Source: Neoechinorhynchus agilis (taxonomy: Eukaryota > Acanthocephala). From it: a DNA stretch of 64,000 nt. Shown here piece by piece: positions 44,701 through 56,335 of the stretch (positions within the stretch are counted from its first letter, which is position 1; every line of letters begins with the position of its first letter). The position numbers and the translations under genes are program-made. Where the stretch lies: NCBI GenBank assembly GCA_051530055.1, contig CM121342.1, positions 15,624,001 through 15,688,000 on the forward strand, given 5' to 3'. The notes below the pieces were generated by a model. That model was not told where the DNA came from, ran no database searches, and saw only the letters and a list, made by a program, of their open reading frames with translations.

Positions 44701-44758
44701 ACCAAAAGTTTTGAGTTGCAATGAAATCTACACATTATCTAGAGAATGTTTCTTCTAG
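44701..44758 (+). pseudogene. unit 4 of the array, piece 3
   Basis: AGTTGCAATGAAATCTACAC and GAGAATGTTTCTTCTA match the 690-bp unit about a dozen bases beyond the end of piece 2. The unit is lost after 44758. Confidence 0.8.
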
Positions 44759-44826
44759 GTTGAGGACTGCATTCGGGTGGTGAGATACATTATTGTTTAG
44801 GTCGCTTGTCGACACCCGAGGGAGAT

Positions 44827-46656
44827 CATGCGCCCAAACACTATGAAACTCAATGCAAGTAGTGAAAATATTCATTCTACTCTAATGTAACATTTTAGTA
44901 AACAGAGTGACCGGAAACATTAGATAAATGAAAGTGAACAAGGGAATGTACATGGTGCAGAACCACCGTTCAACTTTAACTGGTCAAAAATACAAAAATT
45001 TGCACTGAATTCATTTAACTCATGTTTATAAGGTCTTAGCTACGTCCTCCATTTCGGTATTTGTAGCCGACTTTAAAACGATGCATATTTATTTATCATT
45101 AACGACTCTGTGGTCAACAACATAAACGACCGAAATGAATCAGCCTATTTTTACTTTACTATTTTTGCTCTTCATAATTTGTTTTCTAATATTAATAAAA
45201 AATCGTCTTTAATAAAAGCAAAAATTTATTATAGTAAATTACTTTCGAAATGACAAATTCTGTACCACATAAGTCCGCATGCAATTATTCAACGGCAAAA
45301 ATATATAATCTATAAGTTGTTATATGTTAAAGCAGGTTAATTAATCTATCAGGGGGGAGGTTAATTAATCTATCACGAATGTCCTAGAAATCAAACGTGA
45401 TTCCTAGGTTTGTTCCATTAACGTTTATTTGTCCGATTGATTTCATTTTTAAGAATGGAGCGTTGAACAGGTGGACGATGGGATTGTTTGAAACGTCCAA
45501 TAGTGTCAAGCCTGTTAATTCAGACAAAGCATTCGTAGGTAGCGAATTAAGTCCATTATTTGAAAGACTAAGGAAAATTAAGTTGGTCAATCCACGAAAA
45601 GAGTCTTCATTGTCCACATCCAAGAGCAGGTTATGACTAAGATCCAAGGCGATTAGCTTTCTTGAAAATGCAAAGGCGCCAGGAAGTATGGTTTCAATTT
45701 TGTTGAATTGAAGACTTAGATATTTCAGGTGTCCGAAATCGATAAAGTCGAAAGGATCTATACGCGAGATTTCATTGTGGCTCATATCAATGGATTTGAC
45801 GTCTGCGTGTCCTTCAAAAGTGTAGATATCCTTTATTGCTTTCAAGCCAAGGGAAGTAGCGTCCCATACATAGGGACTTATATTTCTTGAAGGTTGCACG
45901 GCAAGATTTAAGGCTGTCGCAACAGATTTTGGAATTTCCTCGATTCGCTTCACCATATTCATTGTTGCCGTTGTAGCTCGAATCTTGTCGAACGTTACAA
46001 TCGAAATACTGTTGTTACCTATCGCCATATATCCTACTCGGTTTGTGCCATTTTTCTTTATCACTAGTTCGCTTAAATTGTTTTTAGCTATTGATAAATA
46101 AGCAATGTATGAAATATTTTCAATTAATTCGCGATCGAAATATTCCAAATTATTTTCAGCCAATGATAACACCTTTAAATTGACATTATTTTTGAAGAGG
46201 TTTAGCGGTAGCTCATTGATTCTGTTTCCGTCCAGAACAAGATGCCTTAATTTTCCTAAATTCCATAATGCATCTTCATCAATGATTTGGATCGCATTGT
46301 ACGACAAGTCGAGTTTCTTAAGACTTTGCCAGTGATGTAGGTCGTTTGAACGCAACGCGGAAATTCGATTGCCCTTTAAATTAAGCGAAATCATGTTTGC
46401 GTTTGTAAATGAATTACCCTTTGGAACAGTTTTCAAATTGGCGTCCAAAATACCAAAGCGTTGTATATTCGGTGCTTTTTTTAGCATACGAGAGTCGATA
46501 TAGCTGGTAGTTCCACCATGAAGTATAAGCTTGTGCAGCTTGAGAAAGCTAGAATTTTCCCTAAACAAATCGGCTAAATCTCCAGAGTACGAAAATTCCA
46601 AAGATCGCATATTATCAAGTTTAACATCAAATGATTTGAATGGATTGCCATACACG
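44827..46656 (-). repeat. palindrome, left arm
   Basis: Reverse-complement match to 46657-48666 with no spacer; the centre is TACACGCGTGTA at 46651-46662. The outermost bases contain the last codons of the anoctamin gene (ATGCGCCCAAACACTATGA), inverted. The left arm lacks about 220 bases present in the right arm at 48075-48295. Confidence 0.95.
45384..46656 (-). pseudogene. headless LRR protein copy, left arm
   Basis: Minus-strand frame to the stop at 45384, homologous to residues from about 240 to the end of the secreted LRR protein at 9877 (here MRSLEFSYSGDLADLF, LKKLDLSYNAI, LRHLVLDGNRI, LKVLSLAENNL, LLDVSNNPIVHLFNAPF, ending LGITFDF). The signal peptide and N-terminal third are absent; the homology stops exactly at the palindrome centre. 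The coding frame is intact to its natural end. Without a start or signal peptide it is probably not a working secreted protein. Confidence 0.8.
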
Positions 46657-47928
46657 CGTGTATGGCAATCCATTCAAATCATTTGATGTTAAACTTGATA
46701 ATATGCGATCTTTGGAATTTTCGTACTCCGGAGATTTAGCCGATTTGTTTAGGGAAAATTCTAGCTTTCTCAAGCTGCACAAGCTTATACTTCATGGTGG
46801 AACTACCAGCTATATCGACTCTCGTATGCTAAAAAAAGCACCGAATATACAACGCTTTGGTATTTTGGACGCCAATTTGAAAACTGTTCCAAAGGGTAAT
46901 TCATTTACAAACGCAAACATGATTTCGCTTAATTTAAAGGGCAATCGAATTTCCGCGTTGCGTTCAAACGACCTACATCACTGGCAAAGTCTTAAGAAAC
47001 TCGACTTGTCGTTCAATGCGATCCAAATCATTGATGAAGATGCATTATGGAATTTAGGAAAATTAAGGCATCTTGTTCTGGACGGAAACAGAATCAATGA
47101 GCTACCGCTAAACCTCTTCAAAAATAATGTCAATTTAAAGGTGTTATCATTGGCTGAAAATAATTTGGAATATTTCGATCGCGAATTAATTGAAAATATT
47201 TCATACATTGCTTATTTATCAATAGCTAAAAACAATTTAAGCGAACTAGTGATAAAGAAAAATGGCACAAACCGAGTAGGATATATGGCGATAGGTAACA
47301 ACAGTATTTCGATTGTAACGTTCGACAAGATTCGAGCTACAACGGCAACAATGAATATGGTGAAGCGAATCGAGGAAATTCCAAAATCTGTTGCGACAGC
47401 CTTAAATCTTGCCGTGCAACCTTCAAGAAATATAAGTCCCTATGTATGGGACGCTACTTCCCTTGGCTTGAAAGCAATAAAGGATATCTACACTTTTGAA
47501 GGACACGCAGACGTCAAATCCATTGATATGAGCTACAATGAAATCTCGCGTATAGATCCTTTCGACTTTATCGATTTCGGACACCTGAAATATCTAAGTC
47601 TTCAATTCAACAAAATTGAAACCATACTTCCTGGCGCCTTTGCATTTTCAAGAAAGCTAATCGCCTTGGATCTTAGTCATAACCTGCTCTTGGATGTGGA
47701 CCATGAAGACTCTTTTCGTGGATTGACCAACTTAATTTTCCTTAGTCTTTCAAATAATGGACTTAATTCGCTACCTACGAATGCTTTGTCTGAATTAACG
47801 AGCTTGACGCTATTGGACGTTTCAAACAATCCTATCGTCCGCCTGTTCAACCTCCATTCTTAAAATTGAAATCAATCGGACAAATAAACGTTAATGAAAC
47901 AAATCTAGGAATCACTTTGGATTTCTAG
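46657..47928 (+). pseudogene. headless LRR protein copy, right arm (frameshifted end)
   Basis: Mirror copy of the left-arm LRR sequence, with five amino-acid differences over about 390 shared residues. A one-base loss near 47853 shifts the frame after RLFN and ends it early, whereas the left copy continues NAPFLKMKS. An ATG at 46640, created from the opposite arm, opens the frame as MDCHTRVYGNPF, so a chimeric start is possible but carries no signal peptide. Confidence 0.8.
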
Positions 47929-48666
47929 AGCATTCGTGATTGATTAGTTAACCTTTTCGTTTTTAACATCCGTTAAATAATTGCATGCGGACTTATGTGG
48001 TACAGAATTTGTCATTTCGATAGTAGTTTACTTTAATCAATTTTTGCTTTTATTAAAGACGACCTTTTATTTGACGGAAGTAATGTTTTTTATTACGAAA
48101 CCTACAATATTAGCAATGACCTGTTTTTCATTGAAGGAATATTGGAGTGTTTTATATAAACAGCAGTAAAATTTTTTTTATTTAGATGATAACTCAGGAA
48201 TCAATGAAAACAGAAATTACTATAGAGAAGGGAGCATTTTATTGGTCGGATTTACATATTTTGCATCTTTTCGAATTCGTAGAATTAAGAGGCTTTTGAT
48301 AATATTAGAAAACAAATTATGAAGAGCAAAAATAGTAAAGTAAAAATAGGCTGATTCATTTCGGTCGTTTATGTTGTTGACCACAGAGTCGTTAATGATA
48401 AATAAATATGCATCGTTTTAAATTCGGCTACAAATGTCGAAATGGAGAACGTGGCTAAGACCTTATAAACATGAGTTAAATGAATTCAATGCAAATTTTT
48501 GTATTTTTGACCAGTTAAATTTGAACGGTAGTTCTGCACTATGTACATTCCCTTGGTCACTTTCATTTATCTAATGTTTCCGGTCACTCTGCATACTAAA
48601 ATGTTACATTAGAGTAGAATGAATATTTTCACTACTTGCATAGAGTTTCATAGTGTTTGGGCGCAT
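46657..48666 (+). repeat. palindrome, right arm
   Basis: Partner of the left arm. Its outer end is continuous with the intact anoctamin gene, so this side is probably the original and the left arm the inverted duplicate. Scattered base differences between arms argue against a fresh sequencing artefact. Confidence 0.95.
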
Positions 48667-51600
48667 AAACTTTGACCTCGTTCTTGGTACATTTCTTCGT
48701 CTTCTTCATTTATGTCGGTGATTTGTTCCCAGTGCATATTCTGGACAATGCTACGTTCATGATTGGCTTGTGCATTTGCGGCGGTTGGTAATCTTGTGAC
48801 GAGGAAATCGATAAATCCAATCAGCAAAGAGCAAGTACACTCGAACACAAGAACGAAAACGAGCTTCACTGACATAATGTGATAAAAGTATCGACTGCGT
48901 TCATATTGCCGTTCATGTCCCGGTGGGTATCGATAATCCTTGTATCTTTTTTTATGCGTTCCTGCGATAAATATTTTGTATAATGAAAAATAGAGACTAA
49001 CCGACAATAGGTATAGTTTGATGAAGTATCGATATAAAGAAGATCTTGGCTGCTTAAGTGAAGCACACTGAACACGGATAACGTAAAATTTACGTATCCA
49101 TTCATGGATCGGTCCGGAGAATAGGCGTATTTGTACACTTGTCTGGGAATCGTATCTGAGACAAACGCAATCAATAATGCCTATGTGAACGATAAAAACA
49201 CCGTTTATTTATGAAAGATCTATACGTTTGTCAGAAGCGCCAATCTTGAAATGCCTCTCAATATATTTTGCCAAATTCCTAGTGACGAAGGCCTTTCGTT
49301 TAAGTCTAGTAAAAATTATCTCACCTATCCCGTTACTTCGACGGGCGACCGGTCTCTGCATCTCCACAACAAATTTACTAGCATCAACTCGAACTTCAAG
49401 AAGATTATTCAAAAGAGAAAAAATTGGAGCAAGTGGAAATGCAACGATGAACATTGTGATGAATCCATATTGAATCACTAAACAGAAATTCTGGAATAAG
49501 TTTTTGTGTCTGCAAAAAACCTTCAAATATTTTTATGAATCAATGGAATTCATTTAGTGTACAACAGTACGGATCTTAAGACGGTCAAAAAGGAATACAG
49601 TATAGTGTATTTTATTTCTTGGTAATAAAAATATTCTACACATCAATTAAAACAATGAAGGAAACTATAAAACGATGAATAGTTGGGCACTGAGAGGCGA
49701 CATATTTACGAAGATATCGACTATCGAATAGTGATTGTGTATTGAGCATTATTATCGGCAAAATCTAAGGCTTGCACAAACCTAATTCAAGATATTCATA
49801 AAACAGAGTAGTGTTATTCATAGAAACAAGCATCAGGTCTTCTTCATATGGCCTTCTGGTTGTTCCTAAGGTACGCTTCCTCAACTTTCGTCTTAGCTTA
49901 AACATTTTGAAGGAGTCTCTTAAGAAGCAATGCCTCAAGACAACATTCCACATCTTTCTGTGATTGCTACCTGAGGAGGAGTTGGAAACATTGAAAATTC
50001 TTACACAATGGATAGTTCCCAAAAATTCGAGATTAATTGTTTTCCGACCATTATAATAACTAATTGAATCGCGAGTTCGTTCATGCAACCGGCAAAGTCG
50101 CACTAGCAGATCAGAATTGAAAGAGCAATTGTACGAGAACCAAGAAGCGTCACACCCACCTCTTCCGTTCTATATTTCCCTACGATCATGTATTCGGCGC
50201 TTCCAGGTCGATTCGTGTATCTATTACAGGACGTGCGGAGGAATGGCATACATAAGAAGACAAACTAACGAGGGTTTGAAAAGTGCAATGTAAAAGAGAG
50301 AAGAGTAATAATTGATGAATTGGAAGATGAACAATTTCAGTGTCAAAGCGTCCTCGTAAGCATGATCCGTTTTGTGAAGTTCTTTTAATCCTGATTAGAT
50401 TGCCACATCCAAAATGGCTTACCGTAATCGGTGAATATTACTGCTAATCGTTCGTATACAAAGGAAAGAGCAAGTATGCAGCAGAGGTTGATAAGAGCTG
50501 CAGTGCTTGAGACAATATAGGGAGAGTAGGTAATGATGAACGAATTGCGGGACACTCCCAACGCAGCCTTGATACTTAGACGGTACACAATTACGCCCAG
50601 TACCAACGAACATACTATTGCAATCTAAAATGTATATGGGGGCATGTAAGTTGAGATGGCCGGATTTCTCGATATATAAATATGGGCAACGCAAGAAGAG
50701 TGGATAGTTATATGCTCGCTAATAGGAACTAACGGCCAAAAAGTGCCATATTGCCCCATGTTTAGAGTTGGTTTTAGATCTGATTAAAGCAAAGCAATCT
50801 TGCAGTATGCGATTTATATACACTGACCATGAATAGTATCAAAAGCACGGATCGCATCTTTGCAAACGCTCTTCTGAACCAGGACACGTATGGCTCATTT
50901 TGCTGAAAAAAGTAATTATCACATATGAACCATTAAGAAGTATTAAACCTGCGTCACGGGATTATATTTGGTCTTTTGGACTCGCTTTTCATAATCAGGT
51001 CTAATCTCCTCCGTTTCCTCGACCATTCTGTGGACATCCCATTGAAATTGGTACTGGTTTTGTTCTCGTTCCCAGAAACATAGAAAAAGAACTGACCATA
51101 GAGACATCACGCATGCAAAAGCGATTGATGCCTCGTTATCGAAAACGTACGTGAACTAAATTGAACGTTGGATTTTTGGTCAAGGAAGTGGACAAATAAC
51201 TTTGGTTTGAGAACAAGTCTCATATAATCTCCAAAATCGACGTCTATCCGGTCTTGGACACATCACCGTCGCACCTAACGTTCTTGGATTGCAAATGTCT
51301 GAAGATGGTATGTCCCAGTGTAGGCTGATAAGTCCATAAAGCATTACAAATGATCCTAGGACCGCCGGACAAGCCAACATCGATATGTACCATCCAAGCC
51401 AAGCGAAGTAGAAGGCAATACGTTCTCCAAAATAAGAACGTATATCCATTAGAGGTTGCTGTTTGAAAATATTAGTGAATTTCGCCCAATGCCAATAGAG
51501 TCTCTAAACGAATGTTTGAGATTTTGCAATGGCACGATCATTATTATGAACCATGCGAGTGTTTCTTAAATGTTTCGGTACTGCGACTGGACTGGTATGC

Positions 51601-52731
51601 TTAAACAGCGGTTCATGAAGCGGGAACGCACAATCGTAAGCCCCATTGGCTAAAAGATTGTCAATTCCTGCGATTCATGGATTAGATAATGCTTTGAACA
51701 GACATTGTTCCTACCTCTAAATCTAGAACTAACGTGTGAGAACTTGAATACGTTTTCAAGAAGTTTAATTGTCTCAAGTTCATCTTCGACTTCTAATGTC
51801 GTCGATTTGGCATTTTCCCTATCACTTCTGATTGGTTGAATGTGGAAAACGGAAGCTCCTAATGCACCGACAAGGGCAGTAATTCCTATTTAGTTCAAGT
51901 TATAGGCCTTCGTTAAAGAAAACCATACCTCGAGATTTGTTATTTGGAGACGATACATCGATATAAGGACATCGAGCTAGAATTTGTTTGACCAATCGGG
52001 ATCTTTCTGATGCCGAAAAGTAAGAATGGTAAGTATTTGCAAGGTTTCCAGCCGCTCCCCATCCATTTCGAATTGTGAAAAATGGCTCAAATCTATGATT
52101 TGCTATCATTTGAAGGTCGGGTGCTGTACTTTAAAACAAACCGTCTTCTGTAGGCTTTCTGATATTCGGTAGTAAAGAATCTTTTTCCAGCATTGTTAAA
52201 TTCCTTATTGTCCAAAAAGAACAGGCGCTTCACACATGGGATTTTAGATAATGCACTGATTATCCAGTCGTGCGTCTTTGCTTCTCTAAAAGTATTAACA
52301 GCAACGGGAAGCTTCATCCGAGTGCGTTCGGCAACTTCGAGAAGTAACTCGAAAGGCGCATGTAGCTTTACGAAGTACTTTGTGCCGATACTGTTCGATT
52401 GGACAAGTGGCAAATATTCCACTTCAAGAAACGGTTCTTTTTCTATAACGATTCCTAGCCGCTGAAGTGTATCTTCGAACGTGTGTCTCATTTGATTTCG
52501 TTCAATATCTGATACCGAAATGGATCCGCCATCGGTGCTGGTAGACGGTTCGGTGTAGACGAGCACAAAGTCTATTGGTCGTGTTTCAGTCACCAAATCT
52601 TTGTCGAGATTGTCGTCGTCTTTAGCAGCTTGAACACCGTCAGCAGGACTTGCGAGAAATGCCCGCCTACAAAAACTCTCCAGTGCAGGTCGAGACCAAG
52701 TCGAAGAATGACCGGTTGCGTCGCGGGTCAT
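48648..52731 (-). CDS. anoctamin (TMEM16 family) gene, multi-exon
   Basis: Calcium-activated chloride channel or lipid scramblase family. The N-terminal exon (52731-52110) gives the cytosolic dimerisation domain (IDFVLVYTEPS, then FEDTLQRLGIVIEKE, KYFVKLHAPFELLLEVAER, KLPVAVN). Next come ASERSRLVKQILARCPY (52050-51950), ANGAYDCAFPLHEPL (51650), DIRSYFGERIAFYFAWLGWY (51445-51390), MSLWSVLFLCFWEREQNQYQ (about 51100), INLCCILALSFVYERLAVIF (50500-50420), YEEDLMLVSMNNTTLFYEYL (49845-49790), IQYGFITMFIVAFPLAPIFS with NNLLEVRVDASKFV and RPVARR (49470-49330), and VSDTIPRQVYKYAYSPDRS (49165-49110). The final exon (about 48980-48648) has YRYPPGHERQYERS and ends QSLCAQTL-stop. Exon order and membrane segments fit a complete protein of about 900 residues with short introns. 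The PLHEP word suggests the ANO1-7 branch. The 3' end lies within the palindrome arm. Confidence 0.85.
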
Positions 52732-55637
52732 TTTTGAAAGTAAATCTCAATCTAAGAAAGTGAGAAATTAGGAACGTTACCGATCACACCTCCTCTTTCT
52801 CTTATCGATATACAAACTTTCTAACAGACAAACAAACGAGAAGCAAGAGACGTCTGTTCTGTTTTGACTAATAAAATTCGGTAGTGCTATATTTCGTCTG
52901 CTGCCAGAGTGCGCAGAAACGAGCCGCTCCAAAATCAATCATGGCAAATTAGGACTTTTTAATGCACTACACCACGTACTTGTTAGCAAAATGGAAAATG
53001 ATTGATATTTAGACGAGAGCTATAGAAGATCGGTTTTATTACTATCAAGACGGACTCGATACTCTTTCCCGCCATCTTTTATGCGGCTGCCAACATAACA
53101 GAATGAAAGCCTTGCAGCAAAAGATTACGAATGACTGGGACTGAGGATGTGGCATAACGCCACACGGAAGCAAAAATGTCAGTTCAAGCCTCCTGACTAG
53201 AGTACTCTTATTGGCTGTCTTTACCCACAAACTTGAAACTGGGAAATGTGCGATGCCCGTCTCTCAGGGGCATTAAAATGCGTAGAAATATTTCAAGACT
53301 CCGACAATGGTAGCGGCTGAGAGATGGGCGTGCCTTCCCGGATAAGTTGTGCCGAATGTCGGCAAAATAAACGTGGTGTTTCGGTACAACCCTGAACGCA
53401 TTATAAAAACATCGCCTTTTCTTTACAACAGAGGTGTATTCATATGGAGGAAAAGATCGAAGTAATTTATTTATTGAATCCAATATTTCGCCAGTGATGC
53501 TTCTAACAACCTTGATAAAAGCACAATATTGTGCCTCCGAAATATCGGAATATATAAATTACTTCAATATTTCCGCCATAAAAAATGAACAATTTAATGT
53601 TCAAACAACAGAGGTGACAAGGGTCAAGATGAAGATTAAGGTCGCGAATGAATGCTATTACCTATGTAAAATACAACCGGATTTTCTCGTGGTGATTTAC
53701 CGCTGCCAATGCAATCTGAGTTTCGTGAGTGATCTAACCTTAACGATGATGGTTTACGAAGTGTTTTGTTTTCGTAAGCCAAAATGTAGAGTATGAGAAT
53801 GTTTTTCTGCCTCACGTTCCATTAAAAAATAAGAACTCAAAAAACGAAACACTTTACATAAATGTAAACTTAAGAAACCGACAATTCAATGCGATCTTAT
53901 TGGGCTAAGTTCATTATTTTTATTAAGTACTTGATATAATGACCGTTTATATTGGGAAAACGTAGATATATTTTTGTTGTAAGGCGCCTTGCTGAAGATT
54001 GTGGTGTGCTGCTAAAAGAAATGCGGTGCTGGTTATTTCAGTTATTAAAAATATGGTTGCTCGGTGGATCTCCAGTCTTTCTCTTATCAAAAATTTCATA
54101 ATAAACTCAACAAAGAACGACTTAATGGACTCTACATCTTAACTAATGGGACTGATTTTCTCTCGTTCGAATCATAATGGCTTCTGTCTAAATTAACGGT
54201 TTTTTGCCAAATTAGGCATCATTTTAAATCTTAAACCATTTTAGAATCTCTGAAATAGAGAAGTTCATGAACAGAGGGATGTTTTCAACGAATGAAGGGA
54301 AGGTAGGATGAAAAGAGCGTATTTAAAGATCTTAGGTTCATTAATTTAACTCGTAAATTACGGTAGCTAGGCGTAACACAAGAAGATTCCTGCTTTTACC
54401 CTTTGGGGAACCAAACAAGAAGCATTTACAAGCCTTTTGCTTGTTAAACAAACACCCATTATTTGATTCTATTAGCTACCCATGCTATTCCCTACCATTC
54501 GACTTTTCTTTTTAACATAATATGTTAAAGCTTCACTTTGCATCCTCCTCTTTCCGAAACGGATTTTCATAAGTCCTATGAGAATTACTGTCGATGCAAA
54601 GATCATTTAAGTCCACAAGTGACGATCTTTGTGTAGTTAAAGAAATGCAAGCATTAATAATCGGTTACGAGTCGTTACTCATATTCAGGAAGCAATCACT
54701 TTTGTAGAAGTAGCGGGGACCTTGAGCATTAGAAAGTAATAAATACTTAAATATCCATGATGGAAATCTATGGAGGAGGAATTCGGCCGTGGAATCTAAA
54801 GTAATGTTCTAAGAGACCATTAATACGTCGCGGTGAATTACGAGTGCTTTCGTAAGACACGGACTCTCTAACTCAAGGTTACTGCAATCCCCTCGGAATG
54901 TCTTTAGTATCTTGTATGCAGACCTGTCTTAATTATTTAGTAGATGGTTGCATTCTATCAATTTTCTCACTTATATAACAAAAGAGCGATGATATCGATG
55001 AACGAGAACGCTCAATTAGTATTGTTCAGATACTGTGCAAACATACCCAAACGATAGAAAAACCAACAACATGGATTGCCTTTTGAGCTAATGCTTCATT
55101 CTGACTATCGATCGTTGGCATTCGAGGACATACTTATCATCGGAATAAAAAAATCAGTGTGGTGCTGGCCAATGAGCCTGCTTGCATCTAATTGGTGTTT
55201 CGATATACCAAATTCAAGGCAGTTTTTTAATTTTTTTATTACTCAGTCGATCATTATTATGCGAAGATAAAGAAAATCAAACCCTGCCCCGCATTGTTCT
55301 GCTTCTTATTCTTATATTCTGCAAGCGATGTTTTCAAATGCATCCAGGAACACTATTTTGAGTGCACGTTTGCACTACGAAAAATAAATATCACTTTTAA
55401 CATGCTTTCCTCAATTTCTAGCAGTCACGTCAATTGCTCGGGTAAAAAGTTAAAAACATACATTTTAGAAATCAATGCCAATGTCGATAAATTGCTTGTC
55501 TAGTGTTTTACTTCGATTGACTTAGCTTTCCCTAAGTCGAATTCGCTTGTTTTTTTACAAAACCGACAAGCTGTTTCCATGGATAACAAGCGAAAAGTCA
55601 AAGACATAAAAACGTCTATTTTGAATGAAAGTTTAAG
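52732..55637. other. largely unassigned region
   Basis: The proximal part is the anoctamin promoter side. Two plus-strand frames deserve mention but are not called as genes. One is 53434-53796 (120 aa, several cysteines such as ANECYYLCKI and RCQCN, no family). The other is 55294-55503 (69 aa starting MFCFLFLYSASDVFKC, a possible signal peptide). 53800-55060 is AT-rich and shows nothing. Confidence 0.4.
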
Positions 55638-55951
55638 ATGTGTAGAAGATTGAGTAGGAGCGAGTATGAGAAAGAGTGCCGGAAATTAATCGGGATTTAT
55701 GACCTAAAGCTAGGCGAGATCGAGTTAAATTCATTTTGTTGCGATAACGCTAGTTGCTGCCAGGTTGAACACGACCGAAATTACTCGGAATCAAGCATGG
55801 AATGTGACCAGGAATCAGCGGAGTGTTCGCAATACAATGAGTGTATGTAGCGCGAAGTAAAATTTTCATATTTTATTATTTTTTAGGTGAGCTAAAGGAA
55901 AAGAGCCGACTTGCACAGCTAAAAATGCGACTGATGCAATTTTGGAAATAA
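55638..55951 (+). CDS. small two-exon gene candidate, 89 aa, unknown
   Basis: Exon 1 (55638-55842) encodes MCRRLSRSEYEKECRKLIGI, then a Cys/Glu/Ser-rich stretch with CCDNASCCQVEH. A GTATGT donor at 55843 and a TTTTTTTAG acceptor just before 55887 remove about 44 nt. The frame then continues ELKEKSRLAQLKMRLMQFWK-stop, a basic amphipathic helix. The in-frame junction and short intron, similar to those of the ABCC gene, support a real gene. AATAAA overlaps the stop codon. There is no signal peptide and no known family. An ATG at 55579 opens another short frame, so the true start is uncertain. Confidence 0.45.
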
Positions 55952-56335
55952 ACAACTTGTTTTTGTGCTACTTAACGATGCTTGACTTGCGGTATTCGCC
56001 CCTAGAAGATTTGTATTAGATAATAACGAAATATATTTCAGCGCCTATAAAGTCACGGATATGATGAACTATAAAGCATCCGATATTCAAAGACTTTCAT
56101 TTAAACCCGCGGTGATATTTAGACCGGAAGGGAGCCATCTTGCTTATAGAGGTTCCTTTATTGACGAAAAAGGTGCCCTGATGTTCTGATCCATTCCCAA
56201 CCGCCCTCTTCTGAACTAAAACGGGCTTTAGACTCCATCAATCAGAATCTCTGAGCTGACTCAGATTAGTCATTGCCTCATCTTAGACTCCACAAAAACT
56301 GTCTATTCCTACAACTGACACTTCTGTCAACTGGC
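55952..56335. other. spacer, nothing firmly recognised
   Basis: 56190-56330 may be degraded R2-like sequence preceding the clear match. The rest is unassigned. Confidence 0.4.

Noticed and set aside
49228-49481. Plus-strand frames of about 80 residues
   Set aside because: Antisense to the well-conserved anoctamin exon at 49526-49300.
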